This document shows positions 1-6,107 of a stretch of 33,175 nt of DNA, in pieces. Source of the DNA: Candidatus Buchananbacteria bacterium. Lineage in GTDB: Bacteria > Patescibacteriota > Patescibacteriia > 2-01-FULL-39-33. Each line of letters opens with the position of its first letter. Within the stretch, counting starts at the first letter, position 1. The position numbers and the translations under genes are program-made. The stretch lies in contig CAIPBY010000002.1 of assembly GCA_903863425.1 (NCBI GenBank), positions 1-33,175 of the forward strand. Direction: 5' to 3'. The notes below the pieces were generated by a model. The model was given only the letters and a program-made list of their open reading frames with translations. It was not told where the DNA came from and ran no database searches.

Positions 1-11
1 AAAAAATAAAA

Positions 12-473
12 ATGCCAAACAAAAATTTTTATAAAATAATTTTCATTTTTTTAATTATAATTGTTCTTTGTCTGGCAGTGATCATGGCTTTCTCGCCAAA
101 GCAAAGCAGTAAGAATTTACGAGCAGTCATTGGTAATAAAGAAATAAATATTGAGGTAGTAACCAAATCTGCCGACATGGAAAGGGGATTGGGGTATAGA
201 AAGTCGTTGGATCAAAACAGCGGAATGCTGTTCTCCTACGTCGGTTATGTCCGGCCCAGCTATTGGATGAAAGGCATGGAGTTTCCATTGGATATGATTT
301 GGATTGGGGATGACAAGGTTATCGGATATGAGCAGAATGTGCCCGTGGTCGCTACGGGGATGCTTCCTACTTATGCCCCCAAGGAGCTGATAAATATGGT
401 ACTGGAGGTAAATGCCGGTTTTGTGCAGACAAATAGCATAAAGATTGGGGATAGTCTGATTATCCATAATTAA
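12..473 (+). CDS. DUF192 family exported/membrane-anchored protein
   Basis: The 153-residue product has an N-terminal hydrophobic segment (about residues 8-27) acting as signal anchor, followed by a DUF192 domain. Recognisable features are the MERGLGYR segment, the central YWMKGMEFPLDMIWI block and the late MVLEVNAGF segment. These are the usual landmarks of this family of small extracytoplasmic beta-rich domains, whose biochemical role is not established. The start follows an A-rich stretch with no Shine-Dalgarno site, as for most genes here. The left flank is only 11 bases, so promoter and operon context are not visible. The gene ends a few bases before the rplU promoter. The family call is confident; the function is unknown. 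Confidence 0.85.
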   Translation: MPNKNFYKIIFIFLIIIVLCLAVIMAFSPKQSSKNLRAVIGNKEINIEVVTKSADMERGLGYRKSLDQNSGMLFSYVGYVRPSYWMKGMEFPLDMIWIGDDKVIGYEQNVPVVATGMLPTYAPKELINMVLEVNAGFVQTNSIKIGDSLIIHN

Positions 474-476
474 TTG

Positions 477-505
477 TTGACAAAAGGAGGTTTTTTGTGT
501 AGAAT
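477..505 (+). promoter_or_regulatory. Promoter of rplU
   Basis: TTGACA (477-482), a 17-base spacer and TAGAAT (500-505) form a near-consensus sigma70-type promoter. It begins just after the DUF192 stop codon. The predicted start near 512 gives a leader of about 26 nt before rplU. Confidence 0.8.
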
Positions 506-537
506 AAGAACAATGTAAAAAATCAATATTAACCATT

Positions 538-840
538 ATGAAATTAGCGGTAATTAAGACAGGTGGAAAGCAATATTTAGTCAAAGAGGGCGATAAGCTC
601 AAAATTGAAAAATTAGAAGCCCAAGTCGGCGATAAGGTGGAACTTGAGGCTTTGATGGTTGCTGACGGTGATAACTTGGAAATCGGTACTCCAGTGCTTG
701 AGGCCAAAATTTTAGCCACTGCCATCAAACAAGGTAGAAGCAGAAAAGTGACTGGCATCAAGTATAAACCGAAGACGAGGCAAGCCAAGAGATTCGGCCA
801 CAAACAATATTTCACGGAAGTTGAAATTGCAAAGATATAA
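538..840 (+). CDS. rplU: 50S ribosomal protein L21
   Basis: The 100-residue protein starts with the L21 signature (AVIKTGGKQYLVKEGDKL) and ends with the basic, aromatic tail KPKTRQAKRFGHKQYFTEVEI. Length is normal for bL21, which binds 23S rRNA domain I in the large subunit. The gene has its own strong promoter and a terminator directly downstream. The usual partner rpmA (L27) does not follow: the next gene is convergent recR. No Shine-Dalgarno site precedes the ATG. Confidence 0.96.
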   Translation: MKLAVIKTGGKQYLVKEGDKLKIEKLEAQVGDKVELEALMVADGDNLEIGTPVLEAKILATAIKQGRSRKVTGIKYKPKTRQAKRFGHKQYFTEVEIAKI

Positions 841-851
841 TCTCTCTCAAT

Positions 852-883
852 AAAAAAGTCTTTCGAAATGAAGGATTTTTTTA
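852..883 (+). terminator. Rho-independent terminator of rplU
   Basis: The arms at 852-864 and 870-882 form a 13-bp stem including two G-U pairs, with a 5-nt loop. An A-tract enters the stem and a T-tract leaves it. It lies 11 bases after the rplU stop. Confidence 0.75.
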
Positions 884-912
884 TTTTATAATTTTAATAT
901 CTTTATCTCAAA

Positions 913-934
913 CCCACCTTTTTAAAAAGGTGGG
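913..934. repeat. 22-bp perfect palindrome
   Basis: CCCACCTTTTT (913-923) is followed directly by its exact complement (924-934). The centre is T5A5, so as DNA it can form a cruciform. It could be a relic of a dispersed repeat similar to the C-rich arms at 32580-32711. It lies in the 260-base gap between rplU and recR. Confidence 0.7.
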
Positions 935-940
935 GCCAAA

Positions 941-1070
941 ACGCAAGCGTACAAAATCATGGCCAATTTTCCCTGCACTCACTAAGGCACATGCGCTTCT
1001 GCTGGAGCTATATGTGCCTTTTAACGCTCGTGCTTAGGAAAAATTAGCACAATATTTTGTAATGCTTGCA
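941..1070. repeat. Long imperfect hairpin element between rplU and recR
   Basis: Four pairs of complementary segments nest in order: 943-957 with 1054-1069, 960-972 with 1037-1049, 975-978 with 1030-1033, and 984-992 (AAGGCACAT) with 1012-1020 (ATGTGCCTT). The whole 130 bases can fold into one long interrupted hairpin. No ORF or promoter is evident. It may be a miniature inverted-repeat element or a structured 3' region of the convergent rplU and recR transcripts. Confidence 0.6.
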
Positions 1071-1100
1071 TGGGTGCGGGTGCAAATACAAATACAAATA

Positions 1101-1697
1101 TTAAATCTCTTTCCTATCAATCAGCGCATTTTCCAGTGTGGCCTCATCGGCATATTCGAGGTCGGCGCCCATAGGCAGTCCTCGGGCTAGTCGAGAGATT
1201 TTTAAATTTGGAATTTGTTTGAATAATTTTATTAGATATAGGGAAGTGGTTTCACCCTCGATATCCGGATTAAGAGCAAGAATAATTTCTTTCACCTGAT
1301 CATTTCTAATTCTTTCCAATAGCTCCCTGATCTTTATTTTATCTGGGGTAATGTTTTCGATTGGATTAATATAACCGCCGAGCACGTGATAAGTGCCTCC
1401 AAAAGAATGAGTTTTTTCAATGGCCACGATGTCTTGATTTTTACTTACTAGACAAATCATTTCTCGGCTTCTGACTGGATTAGAACATATTGGACAAGGA
1501 TCATTTTCGCTGAAATCAAAGCAGGTGGAACAGAGCTTGACACTTTCCTTGATGTGCTTAATAGCTTCGCCGAATCGCACAAGCTCCTCTCTTGGTTTTC
1601 TGAGTAAATGAAAAACAAGACGTTCCGCCGTCTTGGGGCCAATGCTGGGAAGTTTGGCGAATTGATCAATTAAGTTTTGAATGCTTTTGGAATACAT
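1101..1697 (-). CDS. recR: Recombination mediator protein RecR
   Basis: RecR helps load RecA at gaps with RecF/RecO. The 198-residue protein shows the N-terminal helix-hairpin-helix (LPSIGPKTAERLVFHLL), the four-cysteine zinc finger (CSTC near residue 58, CPIC near 69) and a Toprim domain (ALNPDIEGETTSLYLIKLF). The length is normal. The ATG at 1697 is chosen; an upstream in-frame TTG at 1700 is possible. It is the last gene of dnaB-ybaB-recR and starts 5 bases after the ybaB stop, the classic ybaB-recR pairing. No clear terminator follows. Confidence 0.96.
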   Translation of the reverse strand: MYSKSIQNLIDQFAKLPSIGPKTAERLVFHLLRKPREELVRFGEAIKHIKESVKLCSTCFDFSENDPCPICSNPVRSREMICLVSKNQDIVAIEKTHSFGGTYHVLGGYINPIENITPDKIKIRELLERIRNDQVKEIILALNPDIEGETTSLYLIKLFKQIPNLKISRLARGLPMGADLEYADEATLENALIDRKEI

Positions 1698-1702
1698 CAA
1701 TT

Positions 1703-1993
1703 TTAATTCATTCCGGGAAATTTCATACCCAGTGAGGACATCTTCTGCGCCATGACCCTTTGCACCTTTTTGATGGCATCATTGGTGGCTTCGGCTATGC
1801 CAGATTCCAGTTTGCTCTTGTCTCCCAAAATGTCTTGCGCAATCTCTACTTTGGTCACTTCTTGATTTCCATCCATGGTAATTTTCACTTTGCCCCAACC
1901 ACCAGCTCCTTCGACTGATTCTTCAGCTAAGGCCTTCTTAATTTGATTGGCTTGACTTCGCAATTCTTGGACTTGTTTGATTTTTGAAAACAT
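1703..1993 (-). CDS. YbaB/EbfC family nucleoid-associated protein
   Basis: The 96-residue protein matches the YbaB/EbfC family: N-terminal helix rich in K/Q (VQELRSQANQIKKALAEESVEG), central strands (VKITMDGNQEVTKVEI) and a C-terminal helix ending in a Met-rich tail. YbaB proteins are small dimeric DNA-binding proteins almost always encoded next to recR, as here. It lies between dnaB (16 bases upstream) and recR (5 bases downstream) and is presumably co-transcribed from the dnaB promoter. Confidence 0.93.
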   Translation of the reverse strand: MFSKIKQVQELRSQANQIKKALAEESVEGAGGWGKVKITMDGNQEVTKVEIAQDILGDKSKLESGIAEATNDAIKKVQRVMAQKMSSLGMKFPGMN

Positions 1994-2008
1994 ATTTTTG
2001 TTTATTTA

Positions 2009-3403
2009 TTATTCATTATTACTATAATTATGACTGTAACTTTTATCTAAATTTTTGAAGCTGACAGTATTGAAGTCGAAGTAAAGGGGGATGACTCCGG
2101 TCGGGCCGTTTCTGTGTTTAGCTACATGAATTTCAGCAATATGTTTCTCCTCTTCAGTGAGTGAATTAGTATCATAGCCTTTGTCTTGCGCTTTGCGGTA
2201 AATGAACAGCACCACATCCGCATCTTGTTCGATAGATCCTGATTCGCGAAGGTGGGATAATTTTGGAATAGCCGGCTTGGTCTGCTCCACGGCACGGGAT
2301 AATTGAGATAAGGCAAGCACAGGGACATTGAGTTCTCTGGCAATGCCTTTGAGTGCTCTGGAAATTTCGGCAATTTCTTGCACTCTATTTTCGCTACCGG
2401 CCTTGCTACCGCTACCTTCCATGAGTTGTAAATAGTCAATTACAATAAGATCGAGGCCGTGTTCCATCTGCAGTCTTCTGGCTTTGGTGCGCAGTTCCAT
2501 GATGTTGGTATTGGCAAAGTCATCGATATAAATTTGGCTCTCAGCTAGAACGCTCATGGCTTGTCCGATTTTGGGGAAGTCATCACCGCTCTCAGACAAT
2601 TTACCGGTTCGCATCTTCCACATATCCACTCCGGCTTCACCGCAAATTAATCTATCAACTAGTTGCTCCTTGGACATTTCCAAGGAAAATAATCCAACTG
2701 ATTTGTGATATTTGGTGGCCACGTTTCTGGCAATGTCTAGGGCCAAAGAAGTTTTACCCACCGAAGGTCGAGCGGCTAGAATAATTAAGTCGGATTTTTG
2801 AAGTCCGGCCAAAAGATTGTCTAAGTCGGTAAATCCGGTTGGTAATCCGCGCAGTTTGCCTTTTTCTCTGTGAAGCTCATCGATGCGATCAAAGGCGCTG
2901 GTAAGTACATCGCGGATATGAGTGAATTTTTCTTTCAAATATTTCTGTGAAACTGAGAAAATGGATTGCTCGGACTTGTCTAGAATTTCATTGACTTCTC
3001 TTTCTTCGTGATAGCCGAGTTCTAGGATGTTGTTGGCCGCAGAGATAAGTCGACGCAGAGTGGCCTTGCGTTGGATGATTTGGGCGTGAGCCAAGACGTG
3101 GGCGGCCGACGGCGTCTGATTAGTCAAGGTTAATAAATATGACCTGCCTCCGATTTGCTCCAATAATTTTTTTTCATCCAAACGACTGGTAAGGCTCAAA
3201 ATATCAATTGGGTCCTTTTTGTCGAATAATTCAGTAATGGTTTCAAATATGTGGCTATGACTGGAGAGGTAAAAGTCGTCAGCCGTGATCAAATCCGCAA
3301 TTTTGATAATGGCGTCTTTGTCCAAAAGCAAAGCTCCGAGCAGGGATTGCTCGGCTTCGATATTCTGTGGGGGGAGTTTTGGGTTAATGTTGGTATCGCT
3401 CAT
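2009..3403 (-). CDS. dnaB: Replicative DNA helicase DnaB
   Basis: The 464-residue protein has the DnaB N-terminal helical domain (PPQNIEAEQSLLGALLLD), a linker and a RecA-like helicase domain. Walker A is ARPSVGKTS near residue 212, a Walker-B-like segment is LIVIDYLQLM, and the C-terminal hexamer/DNA-loop region includes SQLSRAVE and LRESGSIEQDADVV. No intein is present. It unwinds DNA at the fork. It is first in the operon with ybaB and recR. A -10 box 10 bases from the ATG predicts an almost leaderless mRNA. A DciA-like protein, the probable helicase loader type, is encoded far away at 32727. Confidence 0.97.
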   Translation of the reverse strand: MSDTNINPKLPPQNIEAEQSLLGALLLDKDAIIKIADLITADDFYLSSHSHIFETITELFDKKDPIDILSLTSRLDEKKLLEQIGGRSYLLTLTNQTPSAAHVLAHAQIIQRKATLRRLISAANNILELGYHEEREVNEILDKSEQSIFSVSQKYLKEKFTHIRDVLTSAFDRIDELHREKGKLRGLPTGFTDLDNLLAGLQKSDLIILAARPSVGKTSLALDIARNVATKYHKSVGLFSLEMSKEQLVDRLICGEAGVDMWKMRTGKLSESGDDFPKIGQAMSVLAESQIYIDDFANTNIMELRTKARRLQMEHGLDLIVIDYLQLMEGSGSKAGSENRVQEIAEISRALKGIARELNVPVLALSQLSRAVEQTKPAIPKLSHLRESGSIEQDADVVLFIYRKAQDKGYDTNSLTEEEKHIAEIHVAKHRNGPTGVIPLYFDFNTVSFKNLDKSYSHNYSNNE

Positions 3404-3413
3404 GTTCGACTCT

Positions 3414-3442
3414 ATTTTAACTTATCGAGCACAAATAAGCAA
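3414..3442 (-). promoter_or_regulatory. Promoter of dnaB-ybaB-recR
   Basis: On the minus strand TTGCTT (3442-3437), 17 bases, then TAAAAT (3419-3414). The expected start near 3407 leaves about 4 nt before the ATG at 3403, implying a leaderless or near-leaderless transcript. Confidence 0.6.
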
Positions 3443-3543
3443 CCGCGGATTTACCCAAGATATGCACGGGATTTACCCTCTCAGATTATGGTTAAAATTA
3501 AGATAGTTTGCTTCTATAATTATCAGTATTTTTTCGTTAAAAC

Positions 3544-3572
3544 TTGCTAAAATTATTTTTATTTGTTATAAT
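3544..3572 (+). promoter_or_regulatory. Promoter of tRNA-Lys
   Basis: TTGCTA (3544-3549), 17 bases, TATAAT (3567-3572), with an extended TG motif just upstream of the -10. It is divergent from the dnaB promoter. Start is expected near 3579, about 84 bases before the mature tRNA. Confidence 0.65.
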
Positions 3573-3608
3573 TTTAAGCGATTGATGCAATTTAAGCGCC
3601 TATAGCTT

Positions 3609-3629
3609 CCGCCCAAGGCGGACAGGCAG
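3609..3629. repeat. Dispersed GC-rich hairpin repeat (CCGCC/GGCGG type)
   Basis: CCGCCC-AA-GGCGGACAGGCAG lies in an otherwise AT-rich leader and can fold as a short stem. A related sequence in the same orientation occurs at 25386-25407, also beside tRNA genes. Both look like members of one small dispersed repeat family. Confidence 0.5.
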
Positions 3630-3662
3630 TCGCAATAGATATAGTCAAAAATAGATATATAC

Positions 3663-3735
3663 GCGCTCATAGCTCAGACGGTAGAGCAACAGCATTTTAA
3701 GCTGATGGTCCCAGGTTCGAGTCCTGGTGGGCGCA
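3663..3735 (+). tRNA. tRNA-Lys (anticodon TTT)
   Basis: A 73-nt cloverleaf: acceptor GCGCTCA pairs with TGGGCGC (one G-U), D-arm with AGCTCAGACGGTAGAGC, anticodon loop ATTTTAA giving TTT, and T-arm with GGTTCGAGTCC. CCA is not encoded. The last five bases (GCGCA) also form the left end of a 46-nt palindrome that runs into the terminator. Confidence 0.95.
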
Positions 3736-3776
3736 TAAATAAAAAAACGGGTTTACCCGTTTTTTTATTTATGCGC
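3731..3776 (+). terminator. Palindromic terminator overlapping the tRNA-Lys 3' end
   Basis: A 46-base sequence with 22-bp perfectly complementary arms around a TT centre. The core is ACGGGT/ACCCGT flanked by A7 and T7, a clear rho-independent terminator. The arms unusually extend outward to include GCGCA, the last five bases of tRNA-Lys, mirrored as TGCGC at 3772-3776. Pairing of these ends could compete with acceptor-stem folding in the precursor. Confidence 0.8.
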
Positions 3777-3926
3777 AGGTCAGAAGCGAGACAAGTTTTG
3801 AGCCGGAAGGCGAAAAGCGCAGTCGAGCGTCGATGGATGCGATCAACGGGAGCATTCATCGCTGACCCTGGACGAGCGAAACCGCCGGATTCGCCGGCGG
3901 TTGAGAGAGATTGCGCAGGTCAGAAG
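3772..3926. repeat. 15-bp direct repeats bracketing element A
   Basis: TGCGCAGGTCAGAAG occurs at 3772-3786 and again at 3912-3926, 140 bases apart. The first copy includes the 5' side of the closing stem of element A; the second lies after its final hairpin. This suggests a tandem partial duplication or an insertion footprint. Confidence 0.7.
3777..3902 (+). ncRNA. Structured RNA-like element, copy A (tRNA-Lys associated)
   Basis: GGTCAG (3778-3783) can pair with CTGACC (3862-3867) as a closing stem. Inside, a 10-bp stem (3831-3840 with 3852-3861) carries an 11-nt loop GATCAACGGGA. A third part is variable. A GC-rich hairpin follows (3880-3888 with 3894-3902). The segments AAGCGAG and GTCGATGGATGCGA are shared exactly with copy B on the opposite strand near tRNA-Gln, and the closing stems differ by compensatory changes. 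No promoter of its own is seen, so it would need read-through from the tRNA-Lys promoter. It is unlike RNase P RNA, tmRNA or SRP RNA in any conserved motif I know. The open frame across it encodes nothing recognisable. Confidence 0.55.
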
Positions 3927-3955
3927 AAACGGCCATTGTGCCTTTTTATTTATAT

Positions 3956-3984
3956 TTGACAAAATCATAAAAGTATTCTATAAT
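3956..3984 (+). promoter_or_regulatory. Consensus promoter of the 4.0-4.9 kb cassette
   Basis: TTGACA (3956-3961), exactly 17 bases, TATAAT (3979-3984): a perfect sigma70-type consensus. The start near 3991 gives a leader of about 60 nt ending in a GGAGG Shine-Dalgarno site before 4052. Confidence 0.88.
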
Positions 3985-4051
3985 TTAATTTGTTTTATAA
4001 TGGTTCTTTTCGGAATTGTAATGGCGTAGTTCAACAACGGAGGACAGTGAT

Positions 4052-4324
4052 ATGAAAAGAGTAAATGCGGTTACTATTTATAGACCCAAAAAACGCATCA
4101 TCTTGGTGCGTGTTCCTGATGGCGACAGATCAAGTTGCGAGATTAATGTGACGGGTCAGTTTCGCAAGGCTTTCGGCGGTAAATTGAACGCCAAGATACT
4201 TAGGGCGATTTTTGCCACGGCGCCTAGGACGCTGGAAGTTCTTTTTGAAAGCGGTCCTGTTCGTATTAGCGAAGACAGTATCGAAAGCTGGTATCAGCGG
4301 ACGCTTAGGAAGATGTTGCGATAA
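4052..4324 (+). CDS. Unknown 90-residue basic protein (first gene of cassette)
   Basis: I do not recognise this family. The 90-residue product is basic and soluble, with no signal peptide, membrane segment or cysteine cluster. Alternating strands (AVTIYRPKKRIILVRV, then CEINVTGQFRKAF) suggest a small mixed fold. The start is supported by CGGAGGACAG about 7 bases before the ATG, a strong Shine-Dalgarno site of a kind absent from most genes in the window. Base composition is visibly richer in G and C than in neighbouring housekeeping genes. It is followed 35 bases later by another orphan gene, and the pair has its own consensus promoter and terminator. This suggests an acquired two-gene cassette. 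Confidence 0.7.
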   Translation: MKRVNAVTIYRPKKRIILVRVPDGDRSSCEINVTGQFRKAFGGKLNAKILRAIFATAPRTLEVLFESGPVRISEDSIESWYQRTLRKMLR

Positions 4325-4359
4325 AGCCAGGATTCAATTTTAATGAAAGGATGCGCGGG

Positions 4360-4860
4360 ATGATTGAAATTAGAGATTTATCCGACATGCAACTATGCTG
4401 GCTTCTCCTGCGGTGGATAGCCGACAGTTATCAGGGAAGACAAAGGCTAGCAAAGAACGGTACGCTTCTTCTTTGTTTTTTGGAGATAGTGGTTGATCGG
4501 GAGATTATCTATGACGATTACAGGGAGAACGTATCGACGTTACTCATGGAGGCCGGAAGAAGGGTCCTGGAGGTTAGGGAGTATCCTCGGCAAACTCAAA
4601 TGATGTTGCCATTTAAATTGGTTGCATTTCTGCCGAACTGTGCGCTTGCATATGTTCTGTTGGATCAATTGAGTAGATGGTATCATTATGAGCTTGCCAG
4701 GAAGGGAAAACATTCACCCAAGGGTTATTTAAGTTTTGAGGCTGCCATTTTCGATGTAGCCTTTCAGCTTTTCCCGATAGAATGCCTTTCTGCCACCGAA
4801 TTTAATCCATCGTTTGAGGAGATTGTCTCCGAGGCTGAGAGAAAGTCGAGGAGAGGATGA
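4360..4860 (+). CDS. Unknown 166-residue protein (second gene of cassette)
   Basis: No family recognised. The product is mostly helical with a Leu/Trp-rich beginning (LCWLLLRWIADSY), a hydrophobic middle (LVAFLPNCALAYVLLDQL) too short and mixed to be a confident membrane span, and a basic C-terminus (ERKSRRG). The ATG at 4360 is chosen because GAAAGG at 4345-4350 sits about 9 bases upstream. The in-frame ATG at 4351 directly abuts that site. Composition matches the preceding gene. A rho-independent terminator follows 25 bases after the stop. Confidence 0.68.
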   Translation: MIEIRDLSDMQLCWLLLRWIADSYQGRQRLAKNGTLLLCFLEIVVDREIIYDDYRENVSTLLMEAGRRVLEVREYPRQTQMMLPFKLVAFLPNCALAYVLLDQLSRWYHYELARKGKHSPKGYLSFEAAIFDVAFQLFPIECLSATEFNPSFEEIVSEAERKSRRG

Positions 4861-4884
4861 TGGTGCTCAACGCAATGCAACCTT

Positions 4885-4911
4885 GCCCGTTAGGTCGAAA
4901 CGGGCGTTTTT
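4885..4911 (+). terminator. Terminator of the two-gene cassette
   Basis: GCCCGTT (4885-4891) pairs with AACGGGC (4899-4905) around a 7-nt loop, followed by a T-tract. Confidence 0.85.
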
Positions 4912-4932
4912 ATTTACCAAAATTTTATATAA

Positions 4933-4961
4933 TTGCAATTTTTGGTTGAAAATGTGATAAT
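4933..4961 (+). promoter_or_regulatory. Promoter of the HIT-IMPase-Nudix run
   Basis: TTGCAA (4933-4938), 17 bases, GATAAT (4956-4961), with a TG extension immediately before the -10. The start near 4968 leaves about 18 nt before the ATG at 4986, with no Shine-Dalgarno site. Confidence 0.6.
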
Positions 4962-4985
4962 TACGGATATAAATTAAAATAAAAT

Positions 4986-5294
4986 ATGCCAGAAGATTTT
5001 TATTGCGATTTTGCTTTGAATAATAAAATAGAAGTTGAAAAGATAAAAGAAACAGAAGATGTTTTGGCCTTTTATCACACCAAGCCGAGTTACAAGATTC
5101 ATATTGTGGTAATTCCTAAATTACATATTGATAATTTAAATTCGGTTGGTGATTTGGAAATTATCAAAGAGATTTTTATGGTTATTAAAGATGTGGCAGA
5201 AGAATTAAATTTAAAAGATTTTAAGGTTATAAATAATAATGGAAAGTATCAGGATAGTAAACATTTGCATTTTCATGTAATATCAGATAATTAA
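4986..5294 (+). CDS. HIT domain protein (histidine triad nucleotide hydrolase/transferase)
   Basis: The 102-residue protein ends with the histidine triad HLHFHV (His-x-His-x-His), the active site of HIT nucleotide hydrolases. Upstream it shows the usual strands (FYHTKPSYKIHIVVIPKLHI) and the helix before the triad. It is slightly shorter than typical HINT proteins because it ends four residues after the triad motif. HIT enzymes hydrolyse phosphoramidate or related nucleoside phosphate bonds; the substrate here is unknown. It starts a closely spaced set with the IMPase-like gene, 4 bases away. Confidence 0.88.
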   Translation: MPEDFYCDFALNNKIEVEKIKETEDVLAFYHTKPSYKIHIVVIPKLHIDNLNSVGDLEIIKEIFMVIKDVAEELNLKDFKVINNNGKYQDSKHLHFHVISDN

Positions 5295-5298
5295 AATT

Positions 5299-6102
5299 AT
5301 GAATACAAATACCAAAGAATTTGTTGATTTATTGGTTAGTTTGGAGCCAATATTTAGACAAGCCGGAGATTTGGCCAAAAAGCTTAGGCCTAGTGCGGTA
5401 GCTAGCAAAAAATCAGATACGGGTATAGCCGGAGTAGATATTATCACCGATGCTGATTTGGCAGTACAGGAGTTCGTGCTTTCTGAGATAGCAAAGACCA
5501 ATCTTATTAATTGCGCTTTGATTGCAGAAGAAGATACGCCATCGGTTTCCAAATTTAAAGGCACAAATGGTTTAGTGCTTACTATCGATCCAATAGACGG
5601 AACTAGGGTTTATGCTGAAGGTGGAAATTTTTATTCAATTATAATTTGTCTGCATGACAAAAAATCCTATCATTATGTATATTTGTATTATCCAGAAGTT
5701 GATTGGACTAGAAGGATCACTGATAGTGAAGTGATAGATTTTGGACAGTTGCCCAAGGCTGAAATAAAAGTTGGATTAGATTTGGAGCGTGTTATAGCCC
5801 ATGCCCATAGATCTCCCGAGAAGACAGCTCCCGAAATGTATGATGAGATGATTAATCGAGGATATACTTTCAAATCAATAGAGGAGCTAACTTTTGAAAA
5901 CGGACCATGGCCAATGTCGTTATTCTTTGTTAGTCAGCTAGGTGGTTTTTATGATGAAATGCCATGTTCTTATGACGGCGTTTGTGTTTTGTATTATGGC
6001 CAAGTGAAAGGTCTCGAGGTTCTATCAGTAATAGATATTGCCAATCCTTTTAAAAATGATCGTGGCATACGTTATCCAGGTTGGTATTTAGTTTTAAAAT
6101 AA
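5299..6102 (+). CDS. Inositol monophosphatase family phosphatase
   Basis: The 267-residue protein carries the metal-binding signatures of the IMPase/bisphosphate nucleotidase fold: an early VDIITDADLAVQEF segment, LIAEEDTP (first metal Glu) and LTIDPIDGTRVYAEG (the DPIDGT motif). The canonical C-terminal WD motif is not obvious, and the region around WPMSLFF looks divergent. So it may act on another phosphomonoester such as 3'-phosphoadenosine phosphate or a sugar phosphate. It is packed between the HIT and Nudix genes, suggesting a small nucleotide/phosphate clean-up operon. Confidence 0.82.
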   Translation: MNTNTKEFVDLLVSLEPIFRQAGDLAKKLRPSAVASKKSDTGIAGVDIITDADLAVQEFVLSEIAKTNLINCALIAEEDTPSVSKFKGTNGLVLTIDPIDGTRVYAEGGNFYSIIICLHDKKSYHYVYLYYPEVDWTRRITDSEVIDFGQLPKAEIKVGLDLERVIAHAHRSPEKTAPEMYDEMINRGYTFKSIEELTFENGPWPMSLFFVSQLGGFYDEMPCSYDGVCVLYYGQVKGLEVLSVIDIANPFKNDRGIRYPGWYLVLK

Positions 6103-6107
6103 ATACT

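Noticed and set aside
117-815. 232-codon minus-strand frame under DUF192 and rplU
   Set aside because: It is antisense to two well-recognised genes and its translation has no family resemblance.
3674-3859. 61-codon minus-strand frame antisense to tRNA-Lys and element A
   Set aside because: It contains the typical artefact translation of a reverse-complemented tRNA T-arm and has no initiation signals.
3862-3885. Hammerhead-like core (CTGA ... CGAAAC) in element A
   Set aside because: The conserved CUGANGA and stem order do not fit; the CTGACC bases are better explained as the 3' side of the closing stem.
3777-3902. T-box leader, tmRNA, RNase P or SRP RNA identity for elements A and B
   Set aside because: No T-box antiterminator sequence, tRNA-like domain of tmRNA, P4 sequence or GGAA tetraloop with SRP core is visible, and no aminoacyl-tRNA synthetase gene follows.
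3705-3959. 84-codon plus-strand frame across the tRNA-Lys 3' end and element A
   Set aside because: It starts inside the tRNA, runs through the terminator palindrome and its translation has no domain-like pattern; RNA structure explains the region better.
4343-4363. Six-codon mini-ORF overlapping the start at 4360 as ATGA
   Set aside because: Too short to judge; the GAAAGG inside it serves better as Shine-Dalgarno for 4360.
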